From contig NZ_JAAZUH010000001.1 in the NCBI RefSeq assembly GCF_013185915.1, positions 1,240,001 through 1,304,000 on the forward strand: DNA of 64,000 bases, read 5' to 3'. Shown here one piece after another: positions 1 through 7,436 of this stretch (within the stretch, counting starts at the first letter, position 1; each line of letters begins with the position of its first letter). The notes beneath the pieces were generated by a model. That model saw only the letters and a list, made by a program, of their open reading frames with translations, searched no databases and was not told the origin of the DNA. The position numbers and the translations under genes were made by a program. The DNA comes from Stenotrophomonas bentonitica. Its GTDB lineage: Bacteria > Pseudomonadota > Gammaproteobacteria > Xanthomonadales > Xanthomonadaceae.

Positions 1-122
1 GACATGATGAAGCCTTCAGGAACGGAACAGCCGCCATTGTAACCGCCCGGCCCGGACGGGCCTTGCACCGGCGGTCCGCTTGCCGCACAGTGCGCGCCCC
101 CTGACCCTTCGGCCTGGCCCGC
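1..122. other. Window start, no gene recognised
   Basis: This stretch precedes the first gene and contains no coding region I can support. It has a GC-rich imperfect dyad around positions 47-64. No ribosome binding site or promoter stands out, and the ATG of the next gene at 123 has only a weak GC-rich sequence before it. Confidence 0.4.
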
Positions 123-1484
123 ATGAAAATCGGCATCGACTTTGGTACCAGCAATTCCGCCGCCGCCGCCGTGGTCGAAGGCCGGGTCGTGCCGATCCGC
201 TTCGGCGAGGCAGAACAGTTCCGCACCACGGTGTACTTCCCCGAGGTGATGCGCGACCCCAACGACTTCGAACTGACCCCGGCGCTGGAGCATGAGCTGG
301 CGCGGTTGATCGATGCGGCCGCGCGCGATGCACGCGCGGCCGGGCAGGAACGCGCGCCGGACGCGCTGCGCCGCGAAGCGCTGCGCGTGGTGCGCCGGCA
401 GTGGATGGAAGAGCAGATGCGGGCGCCGCTGACCTCGACCAAGCTGCTGCAGAACGCGGTGTACGGCGACGAGGCGCTGGAAGCCTACTTCGAGGAGAAC
501 GAAGGCAACCTGGTGCAGAGCCCGAAGTCGATGCTGGGCTACAACCTGCACCCGCGCGCGCGCCAGACCATCACCGGCATCGCCACCCACATCCTCGAAC
601 ACATCCGGCTGACCGCGTCGCGGCAGCTGGACGCGCCGGTGCGCACCGCCACGCTCGGGCGCCCGGTGCAGTTCCGCAGTTCGATCGGCGCGGCGGGCAA
701 CGACCAGGCGCTGGAGATCCTGCATACCGCCGCTATCGCCGCCGGTTTCGACAGCGTGGATTTCCTGGAAGAGCCGGCCGCAGCGGCCATGCACTACCAC
801 GCCGAGAGCGCGCAGGAACACGATACGGTAGTGGTGGACATCGGCGGCGGTACCACCGACGTGGCGCATGCCCGCGTGGGCGGCACGCAGGCGCCGAAGA
901 TCCACCGCGCATGGGGTATCGCGCGCGGCGGTACCGATATCGACCTGGCGCTGAGCCTGGGCGCGTACATGCCGCTGTTCGGCCGTGGCAGCAGCCGCGT
1001 GCCGGCGCACCACTATGTGGAAGCGGCGATGGTGCAGGACATGACCCGCCAGCGCGATTTCCGCCAGCACGCCTACCGCGACGTGGACGCGCCGTGGGGC
1101 AAGCGCCTGCAGGCACTGCAGGACACCGGCAACACCGCGCGCCTGTACCGCGAAGTGGAGCGCTGCAAGATCGCGCTCAGCAGCGACGCGCAGCATGCCA
1201 GCGCGCTGGACTTCATCGAACGCGACCTCGGCGTGGCGGTGGAGCGCGCGCGCCTGGAGGGGGCCGCCGGCCAGTATTTGGGCGAGCTCACCGGCCTGCT
1301 GGAACAGGTCCGGGCGGACATCGGCCATGACCCGGCCGCGGTCTTCCTCACCGGCGGCATGTCGCGCGCCGGCTACCTGCAGCAGGCGGTGGCCGCAGCT
1401 TTCCCGGGGTCGACCCTGGTTCGCGGCAATCCCTCGTTCGGCGTGGTCCACGGGCTGGCCTGGGCGGCTGCAGCCAACGCCTGA
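123..1484 (+). CDS. Hsp70-family protein, YegD-like chaperone homologue
   Basis: This 453-residue protein has the actin/Hsp70 ATPase fold. The first phosphate loop is near the N-terminus (GIDFGTSNS, residues 4-12) and the second is DIGGGTTD at about 239-246. It ends soon after the nucleotide-binding domain (a GGMSRAGYL segment near the C-terminus), so it lacks the substrate-binding domain of DnaK. That size and layout match E. coli YegD (about 450 residues), an uncharacterised Hsp70 relative. It is probably cytoplasmic with unknown clients. It stands alone, and an 11-bp hairpin begins at its stop codon. The family call is secure; the cellular role is not known. Confidence 0.85.
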   Translation: MKIGIDFGTSNSAAAAVVEGRVVPIRFGEAEQFRTTVYFPEVMRDPNDFELTPALEHELARLIDAAARDARAAGQERAPDALRREALRVVRRQWMEEQMRAPLTSTKLLQNAVYGDEALEAYFEENEGNLVQSPKSMLGYNLHPRARQTITGIATHILEHIRLTASRQLDAPVRTATLGRPVQFRSSIGAAGNDQALEILHTAAIAAGFDSVDFLEEPAAAAMHYHAESAQEHDTVVVDIGGGTTDVAHARVGGTQAPKIHRAWGIARGGTDIDLALSLGAYMPLFGRGSSRVPAHHYVEAAMVQDMTRQRDFRQHAYRDVDAPWGKRLQALQDTGNTARLYREVERCKIALSSDAQHASALDFIERDLGVAVERARLEGAAGQYLGELTGLLEQVRADIGHDPAAVFLTGGMSRAGYLQQAVAAAFPGSTLVRGNPSFGVVHGLAWAAAANA

Positions 1485-1507
1485 AACCCTTGCGCGGCAA
1501 GGGTTTC
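1483..1507 (+). terminator. Perfect hairpin at the stop of the Hsp70-like gene
   Basis: An 11-bp perfect stem (1483-1493 with 1497-1507) closes on a 3-nt loop and overlaps the stop codon. No T-run follows, so it is either a weak terminator or a 3-prime stabilising hairpin. Confidence 0.45.
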
Positions 1508-1682
1508 CAGCCGTGGAACCCGCGCATTAACAAAACGTTACGCCGAAAGCGCTATCATCTTTCGGCTTCGCTGCGCAATGCGCATGTCGTCTCCAGCCTC
1601 GTAGAGGCCATCATCCCCGCCGATGTTGGTGCCATGGACCTGTCCGTGGCGTCGGGATCGTCTTTCGCCAGGAGAAACTGGA
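1508..1682. other. Intergenic stretch with a second small dyad
   Basis: This gap separates the Hsp70-like and YkgJ-like genes. It holds an 8-bp dyad (1542-1549 with 1559-1566) of the sequence gccgaaag/ctttcggc. I see no clear promoter boxes and no small gene. Confidence 0.35.
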
Positions 1683-2000
1683 TTGGGCGCATCCGCCGAG
1701 CCGGACACCATCGACTGCCGCCGCTGCGACGCGGTGTGCTGTCGGCTGTCGGTAACGGTGATGCCCGACGACGCGGTGCCGGCCTACCTGCTGGACACCG
1801 ATGAAGCTGGCCGTACCGTGATGGCACGCAACGACGAAGGTTGGTGCGCTGCGATCGACCCCTATCACCTGCGCTGCACGATCTATTCGCAGCGCCCCGC
1901 GATCTGCCGCCAGTTTTCGATGGGCGGCGATGACTGCCGCACCGTGCGGCAGGACTACCGTCGGCAGCAGCATGATGCGTCGACGTTTTTTCCCACGTAG
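1683..2000 (+). CDS. YkgJ-family cysteine cluster protein (CxxCxxxCC)
   Basis: The protein has 105 residues from a TTG start at 1683, chosen because AGGAGA lies 7 nt upstream (1670-1675) and because the conserved part begins right after it. It carries the N-terminal cluster C12-x2-C15-x3-CC19-20, later cysteines (around CT and ICRQF), and the SQRPAICRQF-type motif seen in YkgJ/UPF0153 proteins, which are thought to bind zinc or iron-sulfur. No catalytic domain is visible and the function of the family is unknown. The next small gene starts 20 nt after its stop, so the two may be cotranscribed. Confidence 0.75.
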   Translation: MGASAEPDTIDCRRCDAVCCRLSVTVMPDDAVPAYLLDTDEAGRTVMARNDEGWCAAIDPYHLRCTIYSQRPAICRQFSMGGDDCRTVRQDYRRQQHDASTFFPT

Positions 2001-2020
2001 TACCCATGACAGGAGCATCC

Positions 2021-2200
2021 ATGGCCCGTTCGCCAAAGACCTCCCCCAAGGCAGGCAACACCGTTCGCGTTGACCGCAAGCAGGGTTCCAACACCGCACT
2101 GAGCAGCGCCAGCATCGCTGCCGACCTGGCCGCGTTCCGCAAGGGCGGTGGCAAGATCGAAGTACTGGGCAATACCCTGGCGCTGAAAAAGGCCGGCTGA
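2021..2200 (+). CDS. Small basic hypothetical protein (59 aa)
   Basis: The start at ATG 2021 is supported by AGGAG at 2011-2015; an in-frame ATG at 2006 has no such site. The product is lysine/arginine-rich, with no signal peptide or transmembrane segment: a basic, low-complexity N-terminus, then a serine/alanine stretch, then a short KGGGKIEVLGN element that looks like a beta turn. It follows the YkgJ-like gene closely. I do not recognise a function. The good ribosome binding site and codon use suggest a real gene. Confidence 0.65.
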   Translation: MARSPKTSPKAGNTVRVDRKQGSNTALSSASIAADLAAFRKGGGKIEVLGNTLALKKAG

Positions 2201-2212
2201 CGCCGCAGCCGT

Positions 2213-2237
2213 CCGCACCGGCCCCGGGCCGGTGCGG
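2213..2237. terminator. Bidirectional hairpin between convergent genes
   Basis: A perfect 11-bp GC stem (2213-2223 with 2227-2237) with a 3-nt loop sits between the stops of the small basic gene (+) and the DUF4097 gene (-). It has no T-run on either side. Confidence 0.5.
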
Positions 2238-2246
2238 GGGCCGCAC

Positions 2247-3128
2247 TCAGCGGCCGCCGAGCGTGACCTTCACGCTGCCCGAATGGGCATTGATCGAGAT
2301 ATCCCCGTCGCCGCCTCCCAGGCGCGCGTCCAGGCTGCGGCCCGGACCATACCGCGGCCTTTCCACCTGGCCCACGGGTGAGCTGATGTCACCGCTGAAG
2401 GTCTTCACCGCCAGCCGCGCCGACACCTGCGCCGGCAGGCTCAGGCTGATCGAACCACTCACCGTTTCCAGGGTCACCTTGCCGCCCGGCGCGAGCCCGG
2501 CTGCGCCAACCTTCAGGCTGCCCGACACCGCTTCGGCCGCCAGCCGCTGCACCTTCGCCGCATCCAGCGTGATGTTGCCCGACACGGTGCCTACCGACAC
2601 ATCGCCTGCGCCGCCACCCGCCTGGATGGAGCCGCTCACCGCGCGAAGTTCAAGCCGCGGGGTCTGCACCTGCGAACGGATGCTGCCGCTCACCGAGGCC
2701 AGGTTGGTTTCGCCGCTGCGCCCGCTGGCGGCGACATCGCCGCTGACCGCGTTTGCCTGCAGCCGACGCAGGTCCACCTCGGCCACGTCGATGTCCGCAC
2801 TGACCGTGCCCAGCTGCACTTCCACCGAACGCGGCACGCGCAGTTCCAGGGTGGCGCCGCCGCTGTTGCCGTTGCGCGGATAGATCACCTCCCACCGCAC
2901 CCGGTTGGCGCTCTTGTCCTGCTGCAGGCGCAGGCCGTCGGCCAGGCTGCCGCTGAGGGCCACTTCATTGCGGTCCCAGCCACGCACGGTGACCTTGCCG
3001 GCGATGTTGCTGAGTTCGACCCGCCCACCGGCGGCCAGCGGGTGGCGTTCGTCGACGCGGGTGGCGGCCTGCGCGGCCAGCGGCAGCAGCAGCGCGAGGG
3101 CAACAAGGTAACGCTTGGACAGGGGCAT
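2247..3128 (-). CDS. DUF4097-family exported beta-strand repeat protein
   Basis: The 293-residue protein starts with a typical signal peptide (basic MPLSKR, hydrophobic core, AQA cleavage site near residue 21). The rest is a run of roughly 20-residue repeats built on VSGS / VSGD / VSGN triplets (about residues 130-270), the pattern of DUF4097 proteins, which are predicted to form a beta-solenoid. It should be periplasmic or surface-exposed. It is the third gene of an ECF sigma / anti-sigma operon, starting 11 nt after the anti-sigma gene, so it is probably made under that sigma factor. DUF4097 genes often sit in ECF operons, but their biochemical role is not known. Confidence 0.8.
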   Translation of the reverse strand: MPLSKRYLVALALLLPLAAQAATRVDERHPLAAGGRVELSNIAGKVTVRGWDRNEVALSGSLADGLRLQQDKSANRVRWEVIYPRNGNSGGATLELRVPRSVEVQLGTVSADIDVAEVDLRRLQANAVSGDVAASGRSGETNLASVSGSIRSQVQTPRLELRAVSGSIQAGGGAGDVSVGTVSGNITLDAAKVQRLAAEAVSGSLKVGAAGLAPGGKVTLETVSGSISLSLPAQVSARLAVKTFSGDISSPVGQVERPRYGPGRSLDARLGGGDGDISINAHSGSVKVTLGGR

Positions 3129-3139
3129 GGGTCTCTCCT

Positions 3140-3646
3140 TCAGGATGGCAGGCCAGCGGCGTTGACGGCCTGCTGGGTCAGTTCAAGGCGCAGCGCGTAG
3201 GTACGCTGCAGCTGGGTCAGCAGGAACCCGGAGCGCGGGTTCTCGGCAAGGGCGGCGCGGATGGTGCCCGCGCTGGAATCGAGTTCGTGCAGGGCCGGCT
3301 GCCAGTCCGCGCCGATCCGATCCGCCGGCAGGGCGGTGATGGCCTGCTGGTACTCGGCGGCCATGACATCGGCCTGGCGCTGCAGCGGCGTGGGGCGCGG
3401 GGTCGGCGGAGTGGCGGTCGGTACCACCATCAACACCGCAAGCGCGGCCGCCAGGCCAAGGCCGATGCGCAGCGGCCAGCGCCGTGCCGGACGCGTGGGC
3501 GCTGGCATGGGCACCACGGCCGCGCGGGGCGGCAACCGGGCGGCGATCTCCTGCCAGGCGTGGGCCGGCGGGAGCCGCTCGGCCGGCAGCGCGCGCAGGC
3601 GCGCCTGCAGGTCGTCATGGAAGGCGTTGTCGTCGTGATCGTTCAT
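3140..3646 (-). CDS. Putative membrane-bound anti-sigma factor
   Basis: The 168-residue protein has an acidic N-terminus followed by a helical segment that resembles the sigma-binding part of anti-sigma factors, one transmembrane helix (about residues 57-75, ending LMVVPTA), and a helical periplasmic region. I see no HxxxCxxC zinc motif, so it is not a standard ZAS protein. Its start overlaps the stop of the ECF sigma gene by 4 nt (ATGA), a classic sign of translational coupling between sigma and anti-sigma. The assignment rests on position and topology; sequence similarity alone would be weak. Confidence 0.65.
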   Translation of the reverse strand: MNDHDDNAFHDDLQARLRALPAERLPPAHAWQEIAARLPPRAAVVPMPAPTRPARRWPLRIGLGLAAALAVLMVVPTATPPTPRPTPLQRQADVMAAEYQQAITALPADRIGADWQPALHELDSSAGTIRAALAENPRSGFLLTQLQRTYALRLELTQQAVNAAGLPS

Positions 3647-4227
3647 GCGGGTTCTCCCAGACGCGCGCGCAGCAGGCCGCGCGCACGGTGCAGCTGTGCC
3701 TTGGAACTGCCGACGGCCATCTGCAGCTGTTCGGCGATTTCATGGTGTTTCCAGCCCTCGATGTCGTGCAGCACCAGCACCGCCCGGGCGCGCGGCGGCA
3801 GCGTTTCCAGCGCGCGCTCCAGGTCCAGCGTGGTGCCCGCGCAGCGGTCAAGCGAGGGCACCGCGGCCAGCCTGTCGCCGTCGTCTTCGCCGCTGTCGGC
3901 CGCATCGCGGGCCGCGTTGGCACGCAGCTCCATCAGCGCGGCATTGACCCCCAACCGGTGCAGCCAGGTGCCCAGGCTGCTGTCGAAGCGGAAGCCCGGC
4001 AGTGCCCGCCAGGCCTGCAGGAAGGCTTCCTGCAGCGCGTCCTCGGCGCGGGCGGCATGGCCACCGCAGAGCCGCCACAGCACCGCATACAGGCGCGGCG
4101 CATGCCGGTGGTAAATGCGCTCGTAGGCGGCCGTGTCACCGGCCATGGCGGCCCGCACCAGGGCAGGCTCGTCGGTGGGGTCGGCGTCGTTGGCGGCGCG
4201 GAGGGCGGGCATGGTCGTATCGAGCAT
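3643..4227 (-). CDS. ECF (extracytoplasmic function) RNA polymerase sigma factor
   Basis: The 194-residue protein has a sigma region 2 (about 25-90, with the YRHAPRLYAVL and DALQEAFLQAW signatures) and a region 4 helix-turn-helix (about 130-185, LPPRARAVLVLHDIEGWKHHEIA). There is no region 1 or 3, as expected for ECF sigmas. It heads the sigma / anti-sigma / DUF4097 operon. The start is given at ATG 4227. The likely promoter -10 ends at 4233, so transcription from it would begin at or next to this ATG (leaderless), or translation may start at the second ATG at 4212. Autoregulation is suggested by the mirrored promoter described separately. Confidence 0.9.
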   Translation of the reverse strand: MLDTTMPALRAANDADPTDEPALVRAAMAGDTAAYERIYHRHAPRLYAVLWRLCGGHAARAEDALQEAFLQAWRALPGFRFDSSLGTWLHRLGVNAALMELRANAARDAADSGEDDGDRLAAVPSLDRCAGTTLDLERALETLPPRARAVLVLHDIEGWKHHEIAEQLQMAVGSSKAQLHRARGLLRARLGEPA

Positions 4228-4232
4228 ATCCC

Positions 4233-4302
4233 TTGGATGCGGGCGCCATCGAAAAGGTTTAAGCCCAGCCGGTTAAACCTTTTCGCCGGCGACTGCATCC
4301 AA
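4233..4302. promoter_or_regulatory. Mirrored pair of divergent ECF-type promoters
   Basis: Both strands carry the same two boxes at the same spacing: AAACC, 15 nt, GCATCCAA. On the minus strand they are at 4260-4256 and 4240-4233, pointing to the sigma gene. On the plus strand they are at 4275-4279 and 4295-4302, pointing to the small lipoprotein and MscS-like genes. The core is a perfect 13-bp inverted repeat (4250-4262 with 4273-4285) around a 10-bp spacer. An AACC-like -35 and a 15-16 nt gap fit ECF promoters. I infer that the adjacent sigma factor reads both. Confidence 0.7.
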
Positions 4303-4340
4303 TCTCCTGTCCCCGCGAAGGATCGCCTCAGGAGGTCCGC

Positions 4341-4508
4341 ATGTCGCCCACGTGTCTTGCCGTGCTGTTGTCGCTGGCCACCGCCTGTACCCTGCCCGGC
4401 AGCCCGGTGACGCTGCGCGTGTCGCCACCGCCGCGTGCCGACCTGTGCGTGCAGTACGAGCAGCGGACGCCGTTGTGCGTGTCGGGGTTGGTAAACTGGC
4501 GGGCATGA
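4341..4508 (+). CDS. Small secreted or lipoprotein-like peptide (55 aa)
   Basis: A strong AGGAGG at 4330-4335 precedes this ATG. The 55-residue product begins with a hydrophobic stretch and a LATAC sequence near residues 12-16 that could be a weak lipobox, or the tail of a signal peptide, followed by a short hydrophilic domain with two more cysteines (C37 and C47). The stop overlaps the ATG of the MscS-like gene by 4 nt (ATGA). It lies directly downstream of the rightward copy of the mirrored ECF promoter. I do not recognise a family. The ribosome binding site, coupling and promoter together make it a credible gene. Confidence 0.65.
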   Translation: MSPTCLAVLLSLATACTLPGSPVTLRVSPPPRADLCVQYEQRTPLCVSGLVNWRA

Positions 4509-5086
4509 AAGAACACCTGCCTGCCTGGACCCATGAGTGGCTGCAATTCGGCGCACCCGCGCTGCAGATCCTGCTGACCCTGCTGGTCGCGTGGCTCGTG
4601 CGCCTGATCGCGCGGCGGCTGCTGCGCCGCCTTGGCGAGCACTACACGCTGCCGCCGGAAATGGTGATGGGCGCGCGCCGCGTGTTCACCTTCGTGGTGT
4701 ATTTCGCGGTACTGATGGTGGTGCTGCAGATCATCGGCGTGCAGGCCAGCGTGCTGTGGACGGCGTTCACCGGCTTTGCCGCGGTAGGTGCAGTGGCGTT
4801 CTTCGCGGCGTGGAGCGTGCTCTCCAACATCTTCTGCACGCTGCTGATCTTCACCACCCGTCCGTTCCGCCTGCATGATTACATCGAAGTGCTGGAGAAC
4901 GGCGAGAAGCCAGGCCTCAAGGGCCGGGTGATCGACGTCAACCTGATCTACACCACCCTGCAGGAAAATGCCGGCGGCCATGAAGGCACCGTGCTGCAGA
5001 TTCCCAACAACATGTTCTTCCAGCGCACCGTGCGCCGCTGGCGCGATCCGTCGCAGGCCCCGGGTGGCATCCAGGGCGATGGTTAG
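4505..5086 (+). CDS. Short MscS-like mechanosensitive channel protein
   Basis: The 193-residue protein has three hydrophobic segments (about 15-35, 58-80 and 85-118). The third is the Gly/Ala-rich pore helix type of MscS (GFAAVGAVAFFAAWSVL), followed by the FRLHDYIEV and QIPNNMFF beta-domain motifs. It ends soon after that, so it lacks the large C-terminal cage of E. coli MscS (286 residues). It should form an inner-membrane channel that opens on hypo-osmotic stress. The ATG at 4505 overlaps the upstream small gene, so they form one transcript, probably under the ECF sigma factor. Confidence 0.85.
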   Translation: MKEHLPAWTHEWLQFGAPALQILLTLLVAWLVRLIARRLLRRLGEHYTLPPEMVMGARRVFTFVVYFAVLMVVLQIIGVQASVLWTAFTGFAAVGAVAFFAAWSVLSNIFCTLLIFTTRPFRLHDYIEVLENGEKPGLKGRVIDVNLIYTTLQENAGGHEGTVLQIPNNMFFQRTVRRWRDPSQAPGGIQGDG

Positions 5087-5112
5087 TCGCCCGGCCAGCG
5101 GCCGGACCTGAC

Positions 5113-5145
5113 GCAAGGACAGTCAGCGGAGTTGACTGTCCTTGC
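5113..5145 (-). terminator. Hairpin at the end of the YbiI-like gene
   Basis: A perfect 13-bp stem (5113-5125 with 5133-5145) and 7-nt loop overlap the last codons and stop of the minus-strand gene. It lies between convergent genes and may act on both. Confidence 0.55.
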
Positions 5146-5389
5146 TGCCCCGCCGGTTGAAACCGCCCGCCTCGTGCTGCGCGGCATCTTCCGCTTCCTG
5201 GCAACGCACGCACAGTCGCACGCCGGGCACGGCACGTCGTCGCGCTTCCGGGATGGGTGCCTCGCATTCCTCGCAATGGGTCAGCCCGGGGCCGTGGCGC
5301 AGCTGCGCGCGGGCGCGCTGGATGGCGTCGTCGACGGTCGCGTCGATCTGGTCCTGGACGGCGCCGTCACCTGCCCAACCTGTGGCCAT
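5123..5389 (-). CDS. DksA/TraR-family C4 zinc-finger protein, YbiI-like
   Basis: This 88-residue protein matches the size and layout of E. coli YbiI: a short helical N-terminus (DDAIQRARA), then a C4 zinc finger (CEECEAPIPEARRRAVPGVRLCVRCQ, residues about 39-64) and a basic tail. DksA-type proteins bind in the RNA polymerase secondary channel. Short members like this one lack the long coiled coil, so their effect on transcription is uncertain. It is a single gene, convergent with the MscS-like gene. Confidence 0.85.
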   Translation of the reverse strand: MATGWAGDGAVQDQIDATVDDAIQRARAQLRHGPGLTHCEECEAPIPEARRRAVPGVRLCVRCQEAEDAAQHEAGGFNRRGSKDSQLR

Positions 5390-5499
5390 GAAGTGTCTCC
5401 GATGCTGTTCCGGAACGCCAGCATAGGCCCCGACGCACGCCGGCAGGTCACGGTCGGCTGAACGCCCAGCGCGGCCCTGAACGGGTCAGGCAGCAACGA

Positions 5500-6057
5500 T
5501 TACCAGATAAGGTCGTCCGGGACCTGGAACTGCGCGTAGTACGCGTCGTCCTCCGCATTGCCCGTGCTGGGCTCAGCAGCACCGCGGTCCTTGCCGTTGT
5601 CCAGCACGATGGCCGACGGGTCGCGTTCGCGGATCTTGTCGACTGCCGCGCGCGGCACCAGCTCGAACCCCTCGCCAAGGCGCGCGATGACCAGGCTGCC
5701 TGCAGCCAACTGCCGGCGCAGCACCTCGTTGACCAGCATCGTGCGGATCAGCGTGCCGTCGTTGAAGCGGTACTCGCTCTCGCCTTCACGCTTCACGCGG
5801 TTGCTTTCGATGATCTGCCGGACCTGCGCCTGCAGTTCCTGCTGGCGGCTCTTCTCCTTGCGCTCGGCTTCGATCGCGCGATCGCGCTCGGCCTTCTCGG
5901 TACGCAGACGGTCGGCCTCGCGCTGGCTGTCGGTCGGGGCGACCGGGGCCTTGCCGTGGCGGGCCTTCACCTGTTCACGCGCGGCCTGGGAGACCTGGGA
6001 CTTCTTGACCAGCCCGGCCTTGAGCAGCTGTTCCTGCAGGGGATTTGCCTTCGCCAT
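5500..6057 (-). CDS. DUF2058-family protein (YaiL-like)
   Basis: The 185-residue protein begins MAKANPLQEQLLKAGLV, the typical DUF2058 start, so I placed the start at ATG 6057 although the frame stays open upstream. Residues about 25-85 form a charged helix rich in Arg, Glu and Gln (probably coiled coil), followed by a globular part (YRFNDGTLI to DDLIW). E. coli YaiL is reported as nucleoid- or nucleoprotein-associated, but the function is not settled. It is divergent from the YgjP-like gene with a 51-nt gap. Confidence 0.8.
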   Translation of the reverse strand: MAKANPLQEQLLKAGLVKKSQVSQAAREQVKARHGKAPVAPTDSQREADRLRTEKAERDRAIEAERKEKSRQQELQAQVRQIIESNRVKREGESEYRFNDGTLIRTMLVNEVLRRQLAAGSLVIARLGEGFELVPRAAVDKIRERDPSAIVLDNGKDRGAAEPSTGNAEDDAYYAQFQVPDDLIW

Positions 6058-6108
6058 TGCCTGTACGTCTGTTGTTGCGGGATTCCAGGGGCCATCATAC
6101 TGCCCTGC

Positions 6109-6606
6109 ATGACCGCCCTGAAATACCTCGCCGGCTACCCCGACGCCCTGCAGCAGCAGGTGCGCGAGCTGATCGCGGCCGACCGTCTTGGCCCGTGGCT
6201 GGAGCGCCGTTACGCCGAGCTGCATACGGTGCGCAACGACCGCCAGCTCTACGACTACACCCAGGCCCTCAAGGAGCGCTACCTGCGCCAGTCGGTGCCG
6301 CTGTCCAAGGTGATCTATGACAGCCGCCTGCAGGTACTTAAGCATGCGCTGGGCACCCACACCACCATTTCACGGGTGCAGGGCAGCCGACTCAAGGCCA
6401 GCCGCGAGATCCGCATCGCCAGCGTGTTCCGCGAGGCCCCGGCCCCGTTCCTGAAGATGATCGTGGTGCATGAACTGGCGCATCTGAAGGAAGCGGACCA
6501 CAACAAGGCGTTCTACCAGCTCTGCACGCACATGGAAGCCGACTACCACCAGTTGGAATTCGACCTGCGCCTGTACCTGACCCACCTGGAGCGGCCGGCC
6601 GCCTGA
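6109..6606 (+). CDS. YgjP-like M48-type metallopeptidase domain protein
   Basis: The 165-residue protein carries the zinc-binding HELAH motif (about residues 122-126) with a downstream HMEADYHQ segment, the signature of the YgjP/DUF45 metal-dependent hydrolase group. There is no signal peptide, so it is probably cytoplasmic. The ATG at 6109 was chosen over a long upstream extension because the extension overlaps the DUF2058 gene antisense. Substrates of this family are not established. The pseudouridine-synthase-like gene follows after 64 nt. Confidence 0.8.
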   Translation: MTALKYLAGYPDALQQQVRELIAADRLGPWLERRYAELHTVRNDRQLYDYTQALKERYLRQSVPLSKVIYDSRLQVLKHALGTHTTISRVQGSRLKASREIRIASVFREAPAPFLKMIVVHELAHLKEADHNKAFYQLCTHMEADYHQLEFDLRLYLTHLERPAA

Positions 6607-6670
6607 ACGCGGCGACCGGCCCGAGCCAGTACACTGCCCGCCCCCACCCCGCTTCCTGCTGCCTGCCCCC

Positions 6671-7381
6671 ATGACCGACCCGATCCGACTAGACAAACGC
6701 CTGACCAGCCTGATCGGCTGCTCCCGGGGCGACGCCCAGCGCTACATCGAGGGCGGCTGGGTCACGGTCAATGGCATCGTGGTCGAACAGCCGCAGGCGA
6801 TGGTCACCGACGAAGTCGTGGTGCTGCGCGAGAACGCCGAGGCAACCCGCGCCGAGACCGTGAGCATGCTGCTGCACAAGCCGGCCGGCATGGCGGCCGC
6901 CGAGCTGTGCGCGATGGTGACCCCGGACAGCCGCAGCGAACTTGATGCCACCGGCGTGGCCCTGCTGCAGCGCCATTTCCACGGCCTGCAGCTGGCGATG
7001 CCGCTGCCGGCCGAAGACAGCGGCCTGGTCGTGGTCAGCCAGGACGGGCGCGTGGTGTCGTACCTCAAGGACCGGGGCGCGACGCTGGAACAGGAGTACC
7101 TGGTGGAAGTGACCGGGGAACTGGCGCCCTACGGCATGCGCAAGCTGGCGCATGGCCTGAGCTTCCGCAACTGGCCGCTGCCGCCGTGCAAGGTCAGCTG
7201 GCAGAACGAAACCCGCCTGCGCTTTGCGATCAAGCCGGTGCACCCGGGCCAGCTGCGTGACATGTGCCACCAGGTCGGGCTGGAAGCGGTCAGCGTGCGC
7301 CGCCTGCGCGTGGGCCGGGTCGCCTTGGGCAAGCTGGCGCCGGGTCAGTGGCGTTACCTGGCGCCCGACGAACGCTTCTGA
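6671..7381 (+). CDS. RsuA/RluF-family pseudouridine synthase-like protein, catalytic Asp apparently missing
   Basis: The 236-residue protein has an N-terminal S4 RNA-binding domain (about 5-50) and an RsuA-family domain. The Tyr motif (EYLVEV, about 139-144) and the C-terminal VGLEAVSVRRLRVG element are present. At the catalytic site, where the family has R-L-D-x-x-S/T-x-G-L, this protein reads P111-L-P113-A-E-D-S-G-L, so both the Arg and the Asp that forms the covalent intermediate are replaced by Pro. It may bind rRNA without catalysis, use a nearby acid (E115 or D116), or belong to a variant clade. The fold is clear; activity is in doubt. Confidence 0.8.
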   Translation: MTDPIRLDKRLTSLIGCSRGDAQRYIEGGWVTVNGIVVEQPQAMVTDEVVVLRENAEATRAETVSMLLHKPAGMAAAELCAMVTPDSRSELDATGVALLQRHFHGLQLAMPLPAEDSGLVVVSQDGRVVSYLKDRGATLEQEYLVEVTGELAPYGMRKLAHGLSFRNWPLPPCKVSWQNETRLRFAIKPVHPGQLRDMCHQVGLEAVSVRRLRVGRVALGKLAPGQWRYLAPDERF

Positions 7382-7436
7382 TCCCGCCGGGTGCCGTGCA
7401 CTCGCAGTGCACGCGCGACCCGCTTAGGATCGGCGC

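Noticed and set aside
16..333. A minus-strand frame at the window start
   Set aside because: It is Arg/Pro/Gly-rich and antisense to the start of the Hsp70-like gene, with no supporting signal.
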